Positions 8,358-18,200 are shown, numbered from the stretch's first letter. The stretch: 64,000 nucleotides of DNA from an uncultured Gemmataceae bacterium (GCA_937923405.1 CALDUY010000001.1:1-64000); one strand, 5' to 3'. Numbers and translations are program-made. Notes: generated by a model not told the origin, from the sequence alone.

Positions 8358-8977
8358 CGAGTCTTCCTTCCTTTGGGGACTGGTAAAAGGTGACAGACGT
8401 ACTGCTTCAAATGTTCGATGGAGTCATGCACAATCTGTGGATCGTTTAATGCCTTGGCCACCACAAAACTACCTTGCAGTACCACTTGGGTGTGCTGGGC
8501 CAGGCTCTCAGCAGTCCATTTGGCCTGCGGTGCATACTGGGCCTTGGCGGCCTTAATCGTCGGCAATAAGGTTTGCAAATGCTGATCGATCCCGGCAGCA
8601 CAAGCCACTCGCAGGGATGGATGACTGGCGTAGACCTCCTGCACCAACGTACCCAGCAAGCAGGTAAACTCCGCGAACTCGCCCTGGACCAGTTCCGCCC
8701 GGAAATCGAGGTAGGCAAGCAACCGCTCACGGGGATCTCGCACTTGCCAATAGGGTGCGTCGGCGAACAAGGCTCCCGTCCTGTTGTTCCAATAGTCAAT
8801 CGCTGCCAGAGCCACGGCCTCCTTACTGGCGAAGTGATGGAAGAAGGCTCCCTTGGTGACACCACTAGCCCGGCAGAGGTCGTCAACACTCGTCGCGGCG
8901 TAGCCCCGATCACGAAAGACTGTAAGAGCAACATCAAGAATCTTCTGTCTTGTCTGTTCGCCACGCTGATCCGCCAT
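8354..8977 (-). CDS. TetR family transcriptional repressor
   Basis: 207 residues. The N-terminal helix-turn-helix is clear: RQKILDVALTVFRDRGYAAT, SVDDLCRASGVTKGAFFHHF, ASKEAVALAAIDYW. The rest is the alpha-helical ligand-binding and dimerisation domain, with FTCLLGTLVQEVY as in the TetR_C group that often precedes VOC/AHSA1 genes. The start at 8977 is chosen because it leaves the complete HTH and lies 12 bases from a perfect palindrome (8989-9002). Autoregulation together with the downstream VOC genes is inferred. Confidence 0.88.
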   Translation of the reverse strand: MADQRGEQTRQKILDVALTVFRDRGYAATSVDDLCRASGVTKGAFFHHFASKEAVALAAIDYWNNRTGALFADAPYWQVRDPRERLLAYLDFRAELVQGEFAEFTCLLGTLVQEVYASHPSLRVACAAGIDQHLQTLLPTIKAAKAQYAPQAKWTAESLAQHTQVVLQGSFVVAKALNDPQIVHDSIEHLKQYVCHLLPVPKGRKTR

Positions 8978-8988
8978 GATCTTAACAT

Positions 8989-9002
8989 ACCAACCGGTTG
9001 GT
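8989..9002. promoter_or_regulatory. Probable TetR operator
   Basis: A perfect 14-bp palindrome ACCAACCGGTTGGT ends 12 bases upstream of the TetR start. Palindromes of this form (ACCAACCGGTTGGT or close) are typical binding sites for TetR repressors of AcrR/TetR_C type, and the place would cover the promoter or the leader. Binding itself is inferred. Confidence 0.7.
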
Positions 9003-9208
9003 TTATGGTCAAGCCCGGTTCTGCTCGCAGAGCAGTGGATCGATCTCAAGCACTTCTTCATCGACACCTTCGACCACACCGTCTACGGCTTGGCCCTTTT
9101 CCCTAACCACCACTGGGCTAGCATCCAGGTCGCCTGGGTCGAGACCGTAGGTATATTGGCACCATGTGAACACCAAGAAATAACCGCTAGAACCGCCCAC
9201 GGACTCAC

Positions 9209-9643
9209 AGCAACTTAGTCTTCCAGAGCTACCACCTCGCCCGCCAGGGGGGCGGCCTGTGGGAAGTCACCGTCCGCTACGGCAAGCGCGAGCCGAAAGC
9301 GCCGGGTGAATCGTCATTCTCTTTCGACACCGGCGGCGGCACGACCCACATCACGCAGAGCCTGACGACCGTCAACAGCTACGCGCCTCCCAGCGAAGAC
9401 CCGCCTGACTTCAAAGGGGCCATCGGCGTCAACAACGATTCGGTCGAAGGCACCGACATCACCATCCCGGTCTACGACTTTAAGGAAACGCACTACATCC
9501 CGGCCGCTCTGGTCACCCCCGCTTACAAGGCGGCGCTCTTCGCTCTCACCGGCAAGGTCAAAGCCGCCCCGTTCAAAGGCTTCGCCCCAGGCGAAGCCCT
9601 TTTCCTCGGCGCCTCCGGCTCCCAACGCGGCACCGATGGCCCA
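9209..9643 (+). pseudogene. Phage tail-associated protein, fragment
   Basis: The frame reads SNLVFQSYHLARQGGGLWEV, VRYGKREPKAPGESSF, DTGGGTTHITQSL, then DFKGAIGVNNDSVEGTDI and GFAPGEALFLGASGSQRGTD. The first part is clearly homologous to the reverse-strand fragment at 22091-22521 (NLVFQHYPIAHQGGSVWEV, RYGK, EYSLDTGGG). Both lie near other tail-gene pieces, so a baseplate or tail protein is likely. The N-terminus is missing and the frame runs into an unrelated fragment near 9640. Confidence 0.6.
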
Positions 9644-9842
9644 CATGGTGAACCTCGTCCATGCCGACAACAAGTGGTTTGCCGTTCTGGACGAAAACGA
9701 TCCCGCTGCAAAACAAGTCGAATTTGTGCCGGAGGGGTGGACCTCGCTGGCCAACGGTCGGTCGTTCACCGGGCCGTCACCAGCACCACACAATCTGCAA
9801 CTGGGCCGACTCCCATGGGCCGTCTCGCGCTCGGCGACATAG
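9636..9842 (+). pseudogene. Short fragment, possibly from a C39-like peptidase
   Basis: Overlapping the end of the tail fragment, another frame reads AHMVNLVHADNKWFAVLDEN then DPAAKQVEFVPEGW. The HMVNLVH...AVLDENDP pattern recalls the catalytic His region of papain-like/C39 peptidase domains. It is only about 45 residues before the sequence loses meaning. Weak call. Confidence 0.25.
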
Positions 9843-10077
9843 AAGTCGTAGTACAGCCCTACGGTTAGCCGATCCCTCGAGTAGCAGTTCACGCCACCGC
9901 CGAAGATGCCAAAGTCGTTCCCGAGGTAGACGCCACGGATCGGGAAGGTGCAGCGCTACGACGTGGACACGAAGAGTTGGCAGACGCTGTTCGAGTGCAA
10001 GGTGCTGGACATCAACCAATGATCGCGCAGCAGCGATACCTGGCGAGGTTCGTGGGGCAGGACCATCATGGCTTCAT
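9843..10077. other. Decayed DNA with pieces of unknown genes
   Basis: No intact gene. The plus strand has a short end RIGKVQRYDVDTKSWQTLFE then CKVLDINQ with a stop at about 10020. The minus strand has NDFGIFGGGVNCYSRDRLTV then GLYYDFYVAER around 9840-9930. Both look like real protein scraps but are too short to identify. Confidence 0.3.
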
Positions 10078-11133
10078 TCACCACGGAGGCAACAACCGCC
10101 GTAGGAGGTGAGTCAGTACGATAAGGAAGAAGCCCAGATTTCGCAGCACGATGATCGGCCAAAGAACTAGAGGCGGACGATGCAGGTGAATCAGTCGATC
10201 AATGCTCCAGGGCCAATCACAGTGCCGTTGACGCCACTCTAGGGGAATACCCTCAACGCCCACACGGGTGCCGATCAACGCTCCGGTAATCGCGGCCACT
10301 GTGTCCGTGTCGCCCCCAGCACGAATGACTTGTTCAATACCCCGCGCGTAGTCATCAGCATGGCGAAAGAACGCCATCACCGCTACAGGAACCGTGTGGG
10401 CGATGAATCCGCTAACGCCACGACCCGACGTAAGCTGCTCCGCGAAAGCGGGAACGGTCAGCCCTTGAAGCAAAGCCTCGGCGGTAAGTTGTAGATTCCT
10501 CAGCAACGGTTCCAGGTCCGCTTGTTTACTGAATTCGTCCGTGACTCCCGAAATCCATGCCGCGCCCTTGCTCGGATCCAAGCGAGGTGCCTCGGCAGCC
10601 AAACGTGCGACGATCAAACTCCCGACTTCCGCACGTCGATCCGTGTGAGTCAACCGTGTCGAGGCGGCAACAAAGTCAGCGAGTGCTTCAGCAGGCACCA
10701 TGACGCCGAGGATGGCCGCACGCATCGCCGGACCATTGCCAGCCGAGCGAACCCCAGAGCGGGACTCTGGGAATCCCAAGCAGAGTTTCAAACATGACTT
10801 CAGCGTTGCCAGGCCGATGCCGGGTGGTCCTGCTAGAAACCAGCGCCGCAAACTCGATGCAAGACGGCGGCGAAATGTTGCAACATCACCGTTCGCATAA
10901 CGAATGGCTTCGGCCGTCAGCCCGATATGCTCCGTGTCATCAGATCCGCAACCGTATCCAAAAATGAACCGCGGTCGGTCGAATCGGGCCAATTTGGCTA
11001 TGCGTCTCGGGGACACGTTCTCATAGGGCAAGCCCATCATGTCTCCGATGGCTTGGCCGATGAGGCACCCAGCGACTTCAGGAGATTGACTTTCAGACAA
11101 AATCACACCGGGCGGTAAAGGTTGTGTGTCCAT
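10078..11133 (-). CDS. ADP-ribosylglycohydrolase family protein
   Basis: About 351 residues. Signature motifs of the DraG/ARH fold are present: GCLIGQAIGDMMGLPYE near the N-terminus, the metal-binding GSDDTEH (~residue 63) and the C-terminal RAGGDTDTVAAITGALIG (~290). These residues coordinate the two Mg ions used to remove ADP-ribose from proteins or nucleic acids. A hydrophobic C-terminal tail (LWPIIVLRNLGFFLIVL) suggests membrane anchoring. The start at 11133 fits the family's usual N-terminus; longer reading frames upstream run into unrelated DNA. The gene is intact although both flanks are broken. Confidence 0.85.
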   Translation of the reverse strand: MDTQPLPPGVILSESQSPEVAGCLIGQAIGDMMGLPYENVSPRRIAKLARFDRPRFIFGYGCGSDDTEHIGLTAEAIRYANGDVATFRRRLASSLRRWFLAGPPGIGLATLKSCLKLCLGFPESRSGVRSAGNGPAMRAAILGVMVPAEALADFVAASTRLTHTDRRAEVGSLIVARLAAEAPRLDPSKGAAWISGVTDEFSKQADLEPLLRNLQLTAEALLQGLTVPAFAEQLTSGRGVSGFIAHTVPVAVMAFFRHADDYARGIEQVIRAGGDTDTVAAITGALIGTRVGVEGIPLEWRQRHCDWPWSIDRLIHLHRPPLVLWPIIVLRNLGFFLIVLTHLLRRLLPPW

Positions 11134-11214
11134 GAAAAGTGTCCCCGGATGCGACTGGCCTGCCGCTCTCATATTATTATCGCTCCAAAAGCAGTCCGAC
11201 GAACAGACACCAGC

Positions 11215-11865
11215 AGTCAGACGTACTTCCCCAGCGTCTGGGTCTGCATCCACCTGGTCTGCCACTTCGGCTGCAAGCTGCCGATCCAGCTCTGGTATCT
11301 GGGCGACGGCGAATGCAACCCCTACATGAAGCGGCTGCTCAAACCGCTCGGGGTCGCGTGCGTCGATGCCCGCAAGTTGGAGAAGGCCATCCCCTGCCGC
11401 ATCCTCTGCGGCTGGGAGTTAAAGCCCTATGCCACGCTTCACTCACCTTTCGCCCAAAGTGCTCTTCCTCGACGCCGACAACGGACCGGTGCGCGACGTG
11501 ACGTATCTCTTCGACACGCCGCAGTTCCAGGAGCACGGCGCGATCTTCTGGCCCGACTACGCCTGCTGGACGCTTAAGCCCGAAGTCTGGCACATTTTCG
11601 GCATGGACTGGATGGTGCCGCAGGCGCAGAAGGAGATCGCCTTCGAATCGGGCCAGTACCTGATCGACAAGACCCGTTGCTGGCGCGAGCTGCGGATGGC
11701 CCTCTGGTACGCGGAGCATTCCGACTTCGTGTTCCGCGTCGTCTACGGCGACAAGGAGTGCTTCCACCTGGCCTGGCGAAAGCTCGGCACCGAATACGCC
11801 ATGCCGCGCAAGGTCCCCGGCTGGAACCAGCACACCATCGTGCAGTACGACTTCCAGGCCCCGCC
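11215..11865 (+). pseudogene. Mannosyltransferase-like glycosyltransferase, frameshifted
   Basis: Frame one reads SQTYFPSVWVCIHLVCHFGC, KLPIQLWYLGDGECNPYM and GWELKPYATLHSPFAQ. Frame two continues VLFLDADNGPVRDVTYLF, HGAIFWPDYACW and ALWYAEHSDFVFRVVYGDKE. The two join at about 11452-11458, where CCCAAAGTG has one A too many. The DAD motif and WELKPY block match the MNN1-like 'mannosyltransferase putative' family common in planctomycetes. Both ends are missing. The role would be sugar transfer to a surface or phage-associated glycan. Confidence 0.7.
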
Positions 11866-11927
11866 TCGACCTGGTGAAGCTCGGCACCGAGGAGGTAGAT
11901 GCTCTAGTCTAGGTAGGCATGCAGCAG

Positions 11928-12134
11928 ACCCTGTATCGCTTCCCGCACGCCGCCGTCGTCCTCGAACTGCACCTCTAGCGCGATCCGTGGCAGGTTGCCT
12001 CCTTCTTGCATCAACTTAAGCGGAGCGGCTACAGCCTCCGCTTCGTGAACTACGATGGCGACGTCGTGCTCACCGACGTCGAAACGATTCTCGCCAACCC
12101 GCAGGAGCATTGGATGGTGTGGCTCGCTCGATGA
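11928..12134 (+). pseudogene. FkbM-type methyltransferase C-terminal remnant
   Basis: The frame reads FPHAAVVLELHL, a stop at 11973, then RDPWQVASFLHQLKRSGYSL, RFVNYDGDVVLTDVE and EHWMVWLAR with a natural stop. The VLELHL...LRxVxYDG...WMxxL pattern is that of the C-terminal part of FkbM-family methyltransferases. The internal stop and missing SAM-binding domain show decay. It follows the broken mannosyltransferase, as in glycan-modification clusters. Confidence 0.45.
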
Positions 12135-12175
12135 GCCAATGAGACTGAGCGACTCAAAAAAATGAAAAAATTCAC

Positions 12176-12207
12176 TTGACAAGGGGAGGGTGGGGTAAGG
12201 TGTAAAT
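12176..12207 (+). promoter_or_regulatory. Candidate promoter before the LEPR/Rhs remnant
   Basis: A consensus -35 TTGACA lies at 12176-12181, preceded by an A-rich tract (12156-12170). The best -10 candidates are TGTAAA at 12201 (19-bp spacer) or weaker hexamers nearby. It is about 85 bases before the ATG at 12291. The -35 is good and the -10 poor. Confidence 0.4.
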
Positions 12208-12290
12208 TTGGCCTCGGTGGCACGCTCACCCTGTCCTGGTCGGATCACGATGTTGGATCGTCGCGCCTGCTCGCTGGTGGAGACGACGCC

Positions 12291-12455
12291 ATGAGCCAGC
12301 ACCCCATGCGAAAGGTTCTCTCGTCCTTGTCCCGGAAATGGTTCACGCCGCGCCGGTCACGGCCGATTCGCCGCCAACTCCTGTTGGAGCTGGAATCGCT
12401 AGAGCCACGGGAGATGCCCGCGGCCAATCCTGCCTTGGCGCTGGGAGCCGAGCCC
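12291..12455 (+). pseudogene. N-terminal LEPR-type export segment of a planctomycete surface protein
   Basis: From ATG 12291 the product begins MSQHPMRKVLSSLSRKWFTP, continues with an Arg-rich RRSRPIRRQ and reaches LLLELESLEPREMPAANPAL. The LE(P/S)RE-MPA block is the characteristic N-terminal motif of very large planctomycete surface proteins, including Rhs-repeat ones. After about residue 50 the frame differs from the following Rhs sequence, so N-terminus and Rhs end have been joined out of frame. The large middle of the original gene is deleted. Confidence 0.6.
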
Positions 12456-12459
12456 GAGC

Positions 12460-13593
12460 GGCCTGTACCACTTCCGCCACCGCGACTACTCCCCCACCCT
12501 CGGCCGCTGGACCAGCCTCGATCCGATTCGATATTTAGCTGGTGATACAAACTTATACCGGTCTATCGGAAACCAACCGACAAATACCACCGATCCAAGT
12601 GGTTTAGTTTGGCCTTTCTCCACCATTGCTGGAGCCGCCATCGGTGCAATTGTTGGCGGAGGAGCGCAAATTGTTTCAAACCTTGTAAATGGTCGCCCGA
12701 CATTCCAGGGTGTCGGTGGTGCAATGGTTGGTGGAGCGGTCACAGGTGCGATCGTCGGAACGGTTGGCCCGGCCGGCTTCGTGGCGACAGCTATGACCGG
12801 AGCTGGTGCCGGTTTTGTGGGTTCTGCTACGGGCAATGTAGTCAACCAGCTTTACTACACAGGGACGGTTAACGGACGTCAGGTTCTCCAAGCTGGTGTG
12901 ATAGGCGGCATCGCGGGAGGAGTCGGTGGGGCTGTCGGCAGTGCAGTCTCTGGACAACTTGGAGTTACAGCGGCATCCCAGCTCCCCATCCGGATTGGTG
13001 CCGGAGTCCTCGCAGGAGGCACGGGGGGAGTCGCGGGTGGTTCCGTCGCTGGACTCACCGGCGCTTTAATGAACGGTCAAGATCCCCTGGCGGGAGCTAT
13101 CCACGGTGGTGGGATCGGGGGGCTTGGCGGAGCATTTGGGGGTGGTCTGTCGGCAAGCCTGCCTGTAACAACCTTCATGAATCAACAACAACTCACTGCC
13201 TACAATATTGCGAACGGCTTGGCTACCCATAACCCAGGTTATTTCTCGGGCTTCGTGGGGCCACAGGGACAAGTGGCCGCCGGCTTCAGTATCAACACAT
13301 GTCCGGGGAGACTGCCAATCCACGGAGGTGTCCAGGGAGTGTGGATGAGAGGACCGGTGATTCCACCTCACCACCCGCGCATCACATGTGCAGAGCCGAG
13401 TGCGCTGACGAACTATAACGCTCTTTATGGCAGTCCCACGCATGGTGGTGTCATCGTGACTGTGGGTCCGAACGGTCCAATGAATCCCTGCCCATCCTGT
13501 GCTGCTGGCCTGCCACATTTTGGCGTCATAAACGGTTTAGCGTTTCCACCGTACATTGTGATTGTTCCGCCGTTGCCAGAATGGAACAAATAG
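12460..13593 (+). CDS. Rhs core end with C-terminal YwqJ-like deaminase toxin domain
   Basis: The frame begins with the Rhs hallmark GLYHFRHRDYSPTLGRWTSL, DPIRYLAGDTNLYR and TDPSGL, then a long glycine-zipper region (GGAVTGAIVGTVGPAGF and similar) of ~170 residues, and a C-terminal toxin module. That module has TCAEPSALTNYN (a C-A-E deaminase motif) and MNPCPSCAAGLPHF (PCxxC), the zinc ligands and catalytic Glu of nucleic-acid deaminases, closest to the YwqJ type. Internal GTG starts such as 12724 exist, but the true N-terminus is lost. The next gene, on the same strand, is a candidate immunity gene. Confidence 0.7.
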   Translation, partial: GLYHFRHRDYSPTLGRWTSLDPIRYLAGDTNLYRSIGNQPTNTTDPSGLVWPFSTIAGAAIGAIVGGGAQIVSNLVNGRPTFQGVGGAMVGGAVTGAIVGTVGPAGFVATAMTGAGAGFVGSATGNVVNQLYYTGTVNGRQVLQAGVIGGIAGGVGGAVGSAVSGQLGVTAASQLPIRIGAGVLAGGTGGVAGGSVAGLTGALMNGQDPLAGAIHGGGIGGLGGAFGGGLSASLPVTTFMNQQQLTAYNIANGLATHNPGYFSGFVGPQGQVAAGFSINTCPGRLPIHGGVQGVWMRGPVIPPHHPRITCAEPSALTNYNALYGSPTHGGVIVTVGPNGPMNPCPSCAAGLPHFGVINGLAFPPYIVIVPPLPEWNK

Positions 13594-13611
13594 AAGCTAG
13601 AGGAGATGCGC

Positions 13612-14172
13612 ATGGCAAGAACGATTGTGCTGTACCCGCCTGACCACGCAGTTGCGCTGGCTCGCGCGTTGCACGTCTTTGATATCATTGCTGCACGCCC
13701 CGAGATAAGTAACGAGGAGGTCATTGCAAAGTTGGTCGAGGAGGGGATTGACCCGGTAGATGCGGTACTGCTGGTCGGCTTCGTCCCCTGCGCGATGTCG
13801 TACCCCGTCGTCAAGTGGATGGGGGCCACCGGTTTATCAAGCCACTACATGGTCCGCAAGCAGTCGGGGCGGACAGTACTTCTACCCTTGGAGACGGAGC
13901 ACTACTTCACCGCTGCGCTTGCGTGGGCAGAAGAGCTTCTAGCGATGCCCCTTGAAAGGCGACCCGTATCCCTGGAAGCGTTCAATGCGGTAGTGCATCG
14001 TAGCCCAGTGCTGAATGCTGCTGAGCGATTTTTGGAAAGCTTTGGACCAGATGCCTTACAAGGAGCTCTCTTCACCCCATTGGTGGTGTGTGGCATAACC
14101 GCAGAGCAAATTAAGGCCAGCCGTCGGGGACGCGGGCGTGAACGTCCGTGGTGGCAATTTTGGCGACGTTAG
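13612..14172 (+). CDS. Candidate immunity protein for the deaminase toxin
   Basis: About 186 residues, soluble, no signal peptide. The product begins MARTIVLYPPDHAVALARAL, has a helix-rich body (EISNEEVIAKLVEEGIDPVD) and a basic tail ending RPWWQFWRR. I do not recognise a family. The ATG at 13612 is preferred to 13606 because AGGAG then has a 6-base spacing. It starts 18 bases after the deaminase stop. Position and size are those of immunity genes; function is inferred from that alone. Confidence 0.6.
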   Translation: MARTIVLYPPDHAVALARALHVFDIIAARPEISNEEVIAKLVEEGIDPVDAVLLVGFVPCAMSYPVVKWMGATGLSSHYMVRKQSGRTVLLPLETEHYFTAALAWAEELLAMPLERRPVSLEAFNAVVHRSPVLNAAERFLESFGPDALQGALFTPLVVCGITAEQIKASRRGRGRERPWWQFWRR

Positions 14173-14202
14173 TGTTCAGGTCTGAGCTGATCCATGTCGC
14201 AG

Positions 14203-14545
14203 GTATCTGGGTGATAAAACCGGCCGGCAGTTTGTCTACGACGCCTGGAACCGGCTGGTAGCAGTCAAGGATGCAGCCGGGAACACGCTGAAGACGTATG
14301 CCTACGACGGCCAGCATCGGCGGGTGCAGGAGACGGCCGGCGGGACGACGACCGACCTGTACTACTCGGATTCCTGGCAAGTGCTGGAGGAGCGGGTAGC
14401 GAGCGGGGGTACGTCCGTCCCCCGAGTGCAATACGTCTGGAGTCCGGTCTATGTCGATGCTCTGATCCTGCGTGACCGCGACACGAATGCCAACGGCACG
14501 CTGGACGAACGCCTGTACGTTGTGCAGGATGCCAATACCCTCCCA
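14203..14545 (+). pseudogene. Orphan Rhs core fragment
   Basis: The frame reads YLGDKTGRQFVYDAWNRLVA, VKDAAGNTLKTYAYDGQHRR, ETAGGTTTDLYYSDSWQVLE and ends ERLYVVQDAN. These are YD-type Rhs repeats just upstream of the conserved core end. After VVQDAN the sequence changes to unrelated DNA near 14535. It sits behind the toxin/immunity pair in the same orientation, the arrangement expected when toxin tips are swapped and old Rhs pieces remain. Confidence 0.65.
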
Positions 14546-14571
14546 GCCACAAGGACGCCGGCACGGACAAT

Positions 14572-15192
14572 CTATGAGTCGGTCACGGGGCTTGCTCCAT
14601 ACTCGATGGCCCTCCGCGCCAACTCATCGACGATGGCTTTCCTCGGAATGATTCCCTTCGATTCGATGGCTAAAAAGGCCGCATCATTCCATGTGGATGG
14701 ATCAAATGCTGGCCCGGACCGGATTGTGATCTCGCCGAACCGATTGCGCATTCGACCGCATGTGAACGGCTCACTCGTGGGCGAGGGGACGTTTGCGTGA
14801 AGTGAAGTTAGTTTACAGTGAATCACCGGATCACTAGTATCGCTTGCCATCGCGACGCTAGATCCAACGGACAAGGAAGAAGCCGTTTTGGCTAAGCGCC
14901 GAGAAAACCATTCGGTCACGACATTTCTCGGTGGAGGGGGGAGATTCAGTGCCTCGGTATTTTTTAGTGCATTCAGACTGTCTCTTGCCCCCGAGGCCAC
15001 AAAGGAATCCAGTAGCGTATGGGCGGCCAGCCAATACAGGTCGGCGCAGAAGTGAATCTGCACGTCGTAAGCTGAGCATATTTCATCTTCCGTCGCCGTC
15101 CTGACTTCCAACCACCAAGAATCTGTAGAGTCATGTTGCTGAAGGTAATCTGGATAAGCAGAAACGTAGAAGCCCGAACCCTCAGTAAGCAC
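14572..15192 (-). CDS. Hypothetical protein
   Basis: About 206 residues if started at the GTG 15190-15192, which avoids overlap with the gene ending at 15237. It has no signal peptide or clear domain and is fairly rich in Ser, Ala and Trp (TDSWWLEVRTATEDEICSAY). The antisense strand also has an open frame joined to the Rhs fragment, so the coding strand is not certain. Possibly decayed. Confidence 0.3.
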   Translation of the reverse strand: MLTEGSGFYVSAYPDYLQQHDSTDSWWLEVRTATEDEICSAYDVQIHFCADLYWLAAHTLLDSFVASGARDSLNALKNTEALNLPPPPRNVVTEWFSRRLAKTASSLSVGSSVAMASDTSDPVIHCKLTSLHANVPSPTSEPFTCGRMRNRFGEITIRSGPAFDPSTWNDAAFLAIESKGIIPRKAIVDELARRAIEYGASPVTDS

Positions 15193-15236
15193 AAATGCGG
15201 CGGTTGCCGCTGATGCCCAGATTATTTGATGTCGAT

Positions 15237-18200
15237 TCAGCGAAACTCGAAGCTGTAAAAACGGAGATCGCGACCAGACAGATAAAAACGGAGGCGAAGT
15301 TCGCGCCCTGTGGGCAGTTCGGCACCCCCTTTCCAAACGATGGGGACGGCCAAGCTGTCGTTCCGAACGGGGAGGCAATCGGCTTTGGAATAGCCCTTGA
15401 TCGGCTCGCCGCTGGCAGCATCAAGCACTTCAGCCGCGAAGGTTGCCCCGGCTGTGGCGATTCCCTCCAGATTGACAGTTAACTTTCGAGCTGTGCCTTG
15501 GGGAGAATCGATCGGAATGGTTGTCAAAGTTCCGGTTTTGTTCGTCTCACGAGGTCGATAGTAGGTGAAGCCATCGGTTCGAATGGTAGCAACACCAATT
15601 TCCTCAAGATTGTGTGAATAGGAGTCAGTTCCCTCGCGACGGGCTGCGTTGCCGCGGTAGTAAACGCGCACTTTGTCCCCCTCGAGCAGGGGATACATTT
15701 GAAAGATGTAGCCGGAATCCCAAGCTCCAGGGGGACCAAGCGGCAGAATCCGTTCACCATTCTTGACGCGGGTAAAGTGGAAGCCATCCCGGCTAACGGC
15801 GATGCCGACATCCGTGAGCGGTCGGCCCTGCTTGCCCGGCCAATAGAAGCAAAAATAGAGTCCCTCGGCCCGTCGCACGCTAGCGGCGTAAATTTCATCT
15901 TCGCCCTTACCGGCGACGGCATCGAGAAAGATTTGCCCACGCATGGTATACACCTTGCCGGTGTCGCCGATGCGATCCATAGCGGGAACCTTACCATACG
16001 GATCGTCCGGGTCGAGCAGATGTTCCAGGCCAGACCAGTGGAGCAGATCGCGACTCCAGATGACGCCCCACGATCGGCCGGTTTCCGTATAAACTCGGCT
16101 GTAGATGCGGATGGGACGCTCGGGATCATGGGCATCAACGAGATTCGGTTGTGCTCGCTCACGCATCGCTTCGGGGGCCGTCAACGCTCGATCTTTCGTC
16201 CAGTTCTTTCCATCGGGGGAATACTCCAGCCAATAACTGCCTCGAGCGTCGATGGAAAATCCCATCCGAATGTACTTCTGTTCGGGCTTGGTGGCGTTCG
16301 GATTCGGATAGGAGAAGGGGGGTCGGCTCTGCTCGGTGCCGTGCCAGTAATTCAACGAGCGCGTGCCACTTCTGATCGGCGCGGGCAAATCAGCAGGCAG
16401 TTTATCGACTTTCTGAAACCGAAGACCATCGCGACTAATCGCCCATTTCAACTCGCTTCCGGCCGACTCGTAGGATGTGCGATAACCGATGACGTAATGA
16501 TCTCCATGTTTGGCCACGCTGGTCGCCAGGACGATTGCCTCGCCCTCATTGGGGGACAAAACTGGTGCTCGAATCGGTTTGTGCATTTGGTTGAGCACCA
16601 GTTCGATCCCTTGGGTCTGCGCGACTTCTAGCCCATCCAGAAAAAGAACTTTGCGTTGTTCGGTCGTCGCGAGCCTGGGAATGTGCAGCCGGTCAAAGAG
16701 TACGCGATCGTTCCCACCAGCGGCCGCGGCATGGAATAGGACGCCGACATCATTAGCCTGCGACGGAGCGAATTTTTCAGCATGCACGGGCCGACGCGGG
16801 GCGTTGAAGGGACCGCGACACTCCTGGACTTCACCGAAGGCTTCGCCCAGCCAGCGGGCCGTGTAGACCCAGCGCCGGGTGGTGTTTTGCCACATCGTCC
16901 AGACTACACCGCGGGGGTCGCGGAAAAGAACAGGCCAACCCAGTTGTTCGATCTGGGGAAATTGTCGGCCGATACCTCGTTGTGCCCACATGCCGCGCCG
17001 AAAGACGACCACTTCCTCGGGTTCGACGACGACACCGGTACGCCAGCCGTCGTTCTCTCGGATGGCATAACCAATCGCCGAGCCTCCTCCCGCCCGTTTG
17101 CGAAGATCCTCCTTCAAATCAAGGGGGATTCGTCGGATGCCGTCGTGATGGTAAACGATTAACGGCCGACCATCTGCTACGATCAGGGAGGGATGAAAGG
17201 CATATTCACGCACGACACGCTCGGGCCGCGACCATTGGCCCTTCGGTGTCCGCTGAACGGCCCAGACTTCAAAATCGCGACGAAACGCCAGCCATACGGT
17301 GCCGTCCGGCGCCTGGTCCATGACCGGGTCTTGACAGATACACTCGCTGAGCGGAATGCGGCCCACCGTTCGTTGCAACTTGCCCAGCCCGGGGGCTGCT
17401 GCGTCATCGACTTACTTTAACCTCTACGAACTGTCGCAAGCGCGGCAGACCGTTTGCACGACTCGCCACCATCACCGGCTGCTTAGCCGAGATAGAGCGA
17501 TAGTAAATCGCGTCGTCCTTGGCATAGCACAGAGCCATGCCTTCGGTGGCATGGTTCATCAAGTCGCCCAGTTTACAGGAGCCTTCGACAAGGCGAACCG
17601 GTTCGGTCCAGTCTTTTTTCTGCTGGAGCCAGTTCGGGCCGTACTTTCCGAGTTTGGCTTGGAGATGCCACAGTCCATCGGGCCGTTGAAAGACTACGTG
17701 CAGATTCTGTTTCGCGTCAATCACCATGCTGGCGCGGGTGCCGCCGCCGGGCATGCGAAACAACGCTTGTTCCCCCGCACCGACCAATTCAAATGCAACC
17801 AGATCGCCTCCCCGAGGTCGATACGGGTTCTTCGGCCAACTCGGACCAGTGGCAAGGAAAAGGGAACCAGTATCGACACTCTCGATGAGAACCAGCCAAT
17901 TGCCGTCGGCGTCACGCGTGATTTGCCGCCCATTCCAGGGTAAACAGTCAAAGCCGGCCATCAAACGCGATTCCGATGGAGCCTCGGCACGCACTTTCAG
18001 TGGTGTAGTTGTCGGTCCCCTGAGTCGTAACGCGAATGGATCCCACATATTTTTTTTGATACTCGGCTGCAGATTGTGGCACCTGCGGCATCTCAACATG
18101 CTTCGGATACTCGCTGCTCTGAGCCTCCACCCGCGAGACGCCCACGGCAACGAGGAACACAAACACAAGAGCGACGACAACTGGATAGCATGCTGCCGAC

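Noticed and set aside
14546-14800. C-terminal toxin tip on the orphan Rhs fragment
   Set aside because: The open continuation after VVQDAN has no domain, and the opposite strand reads at least as well; treated as junction DNA.
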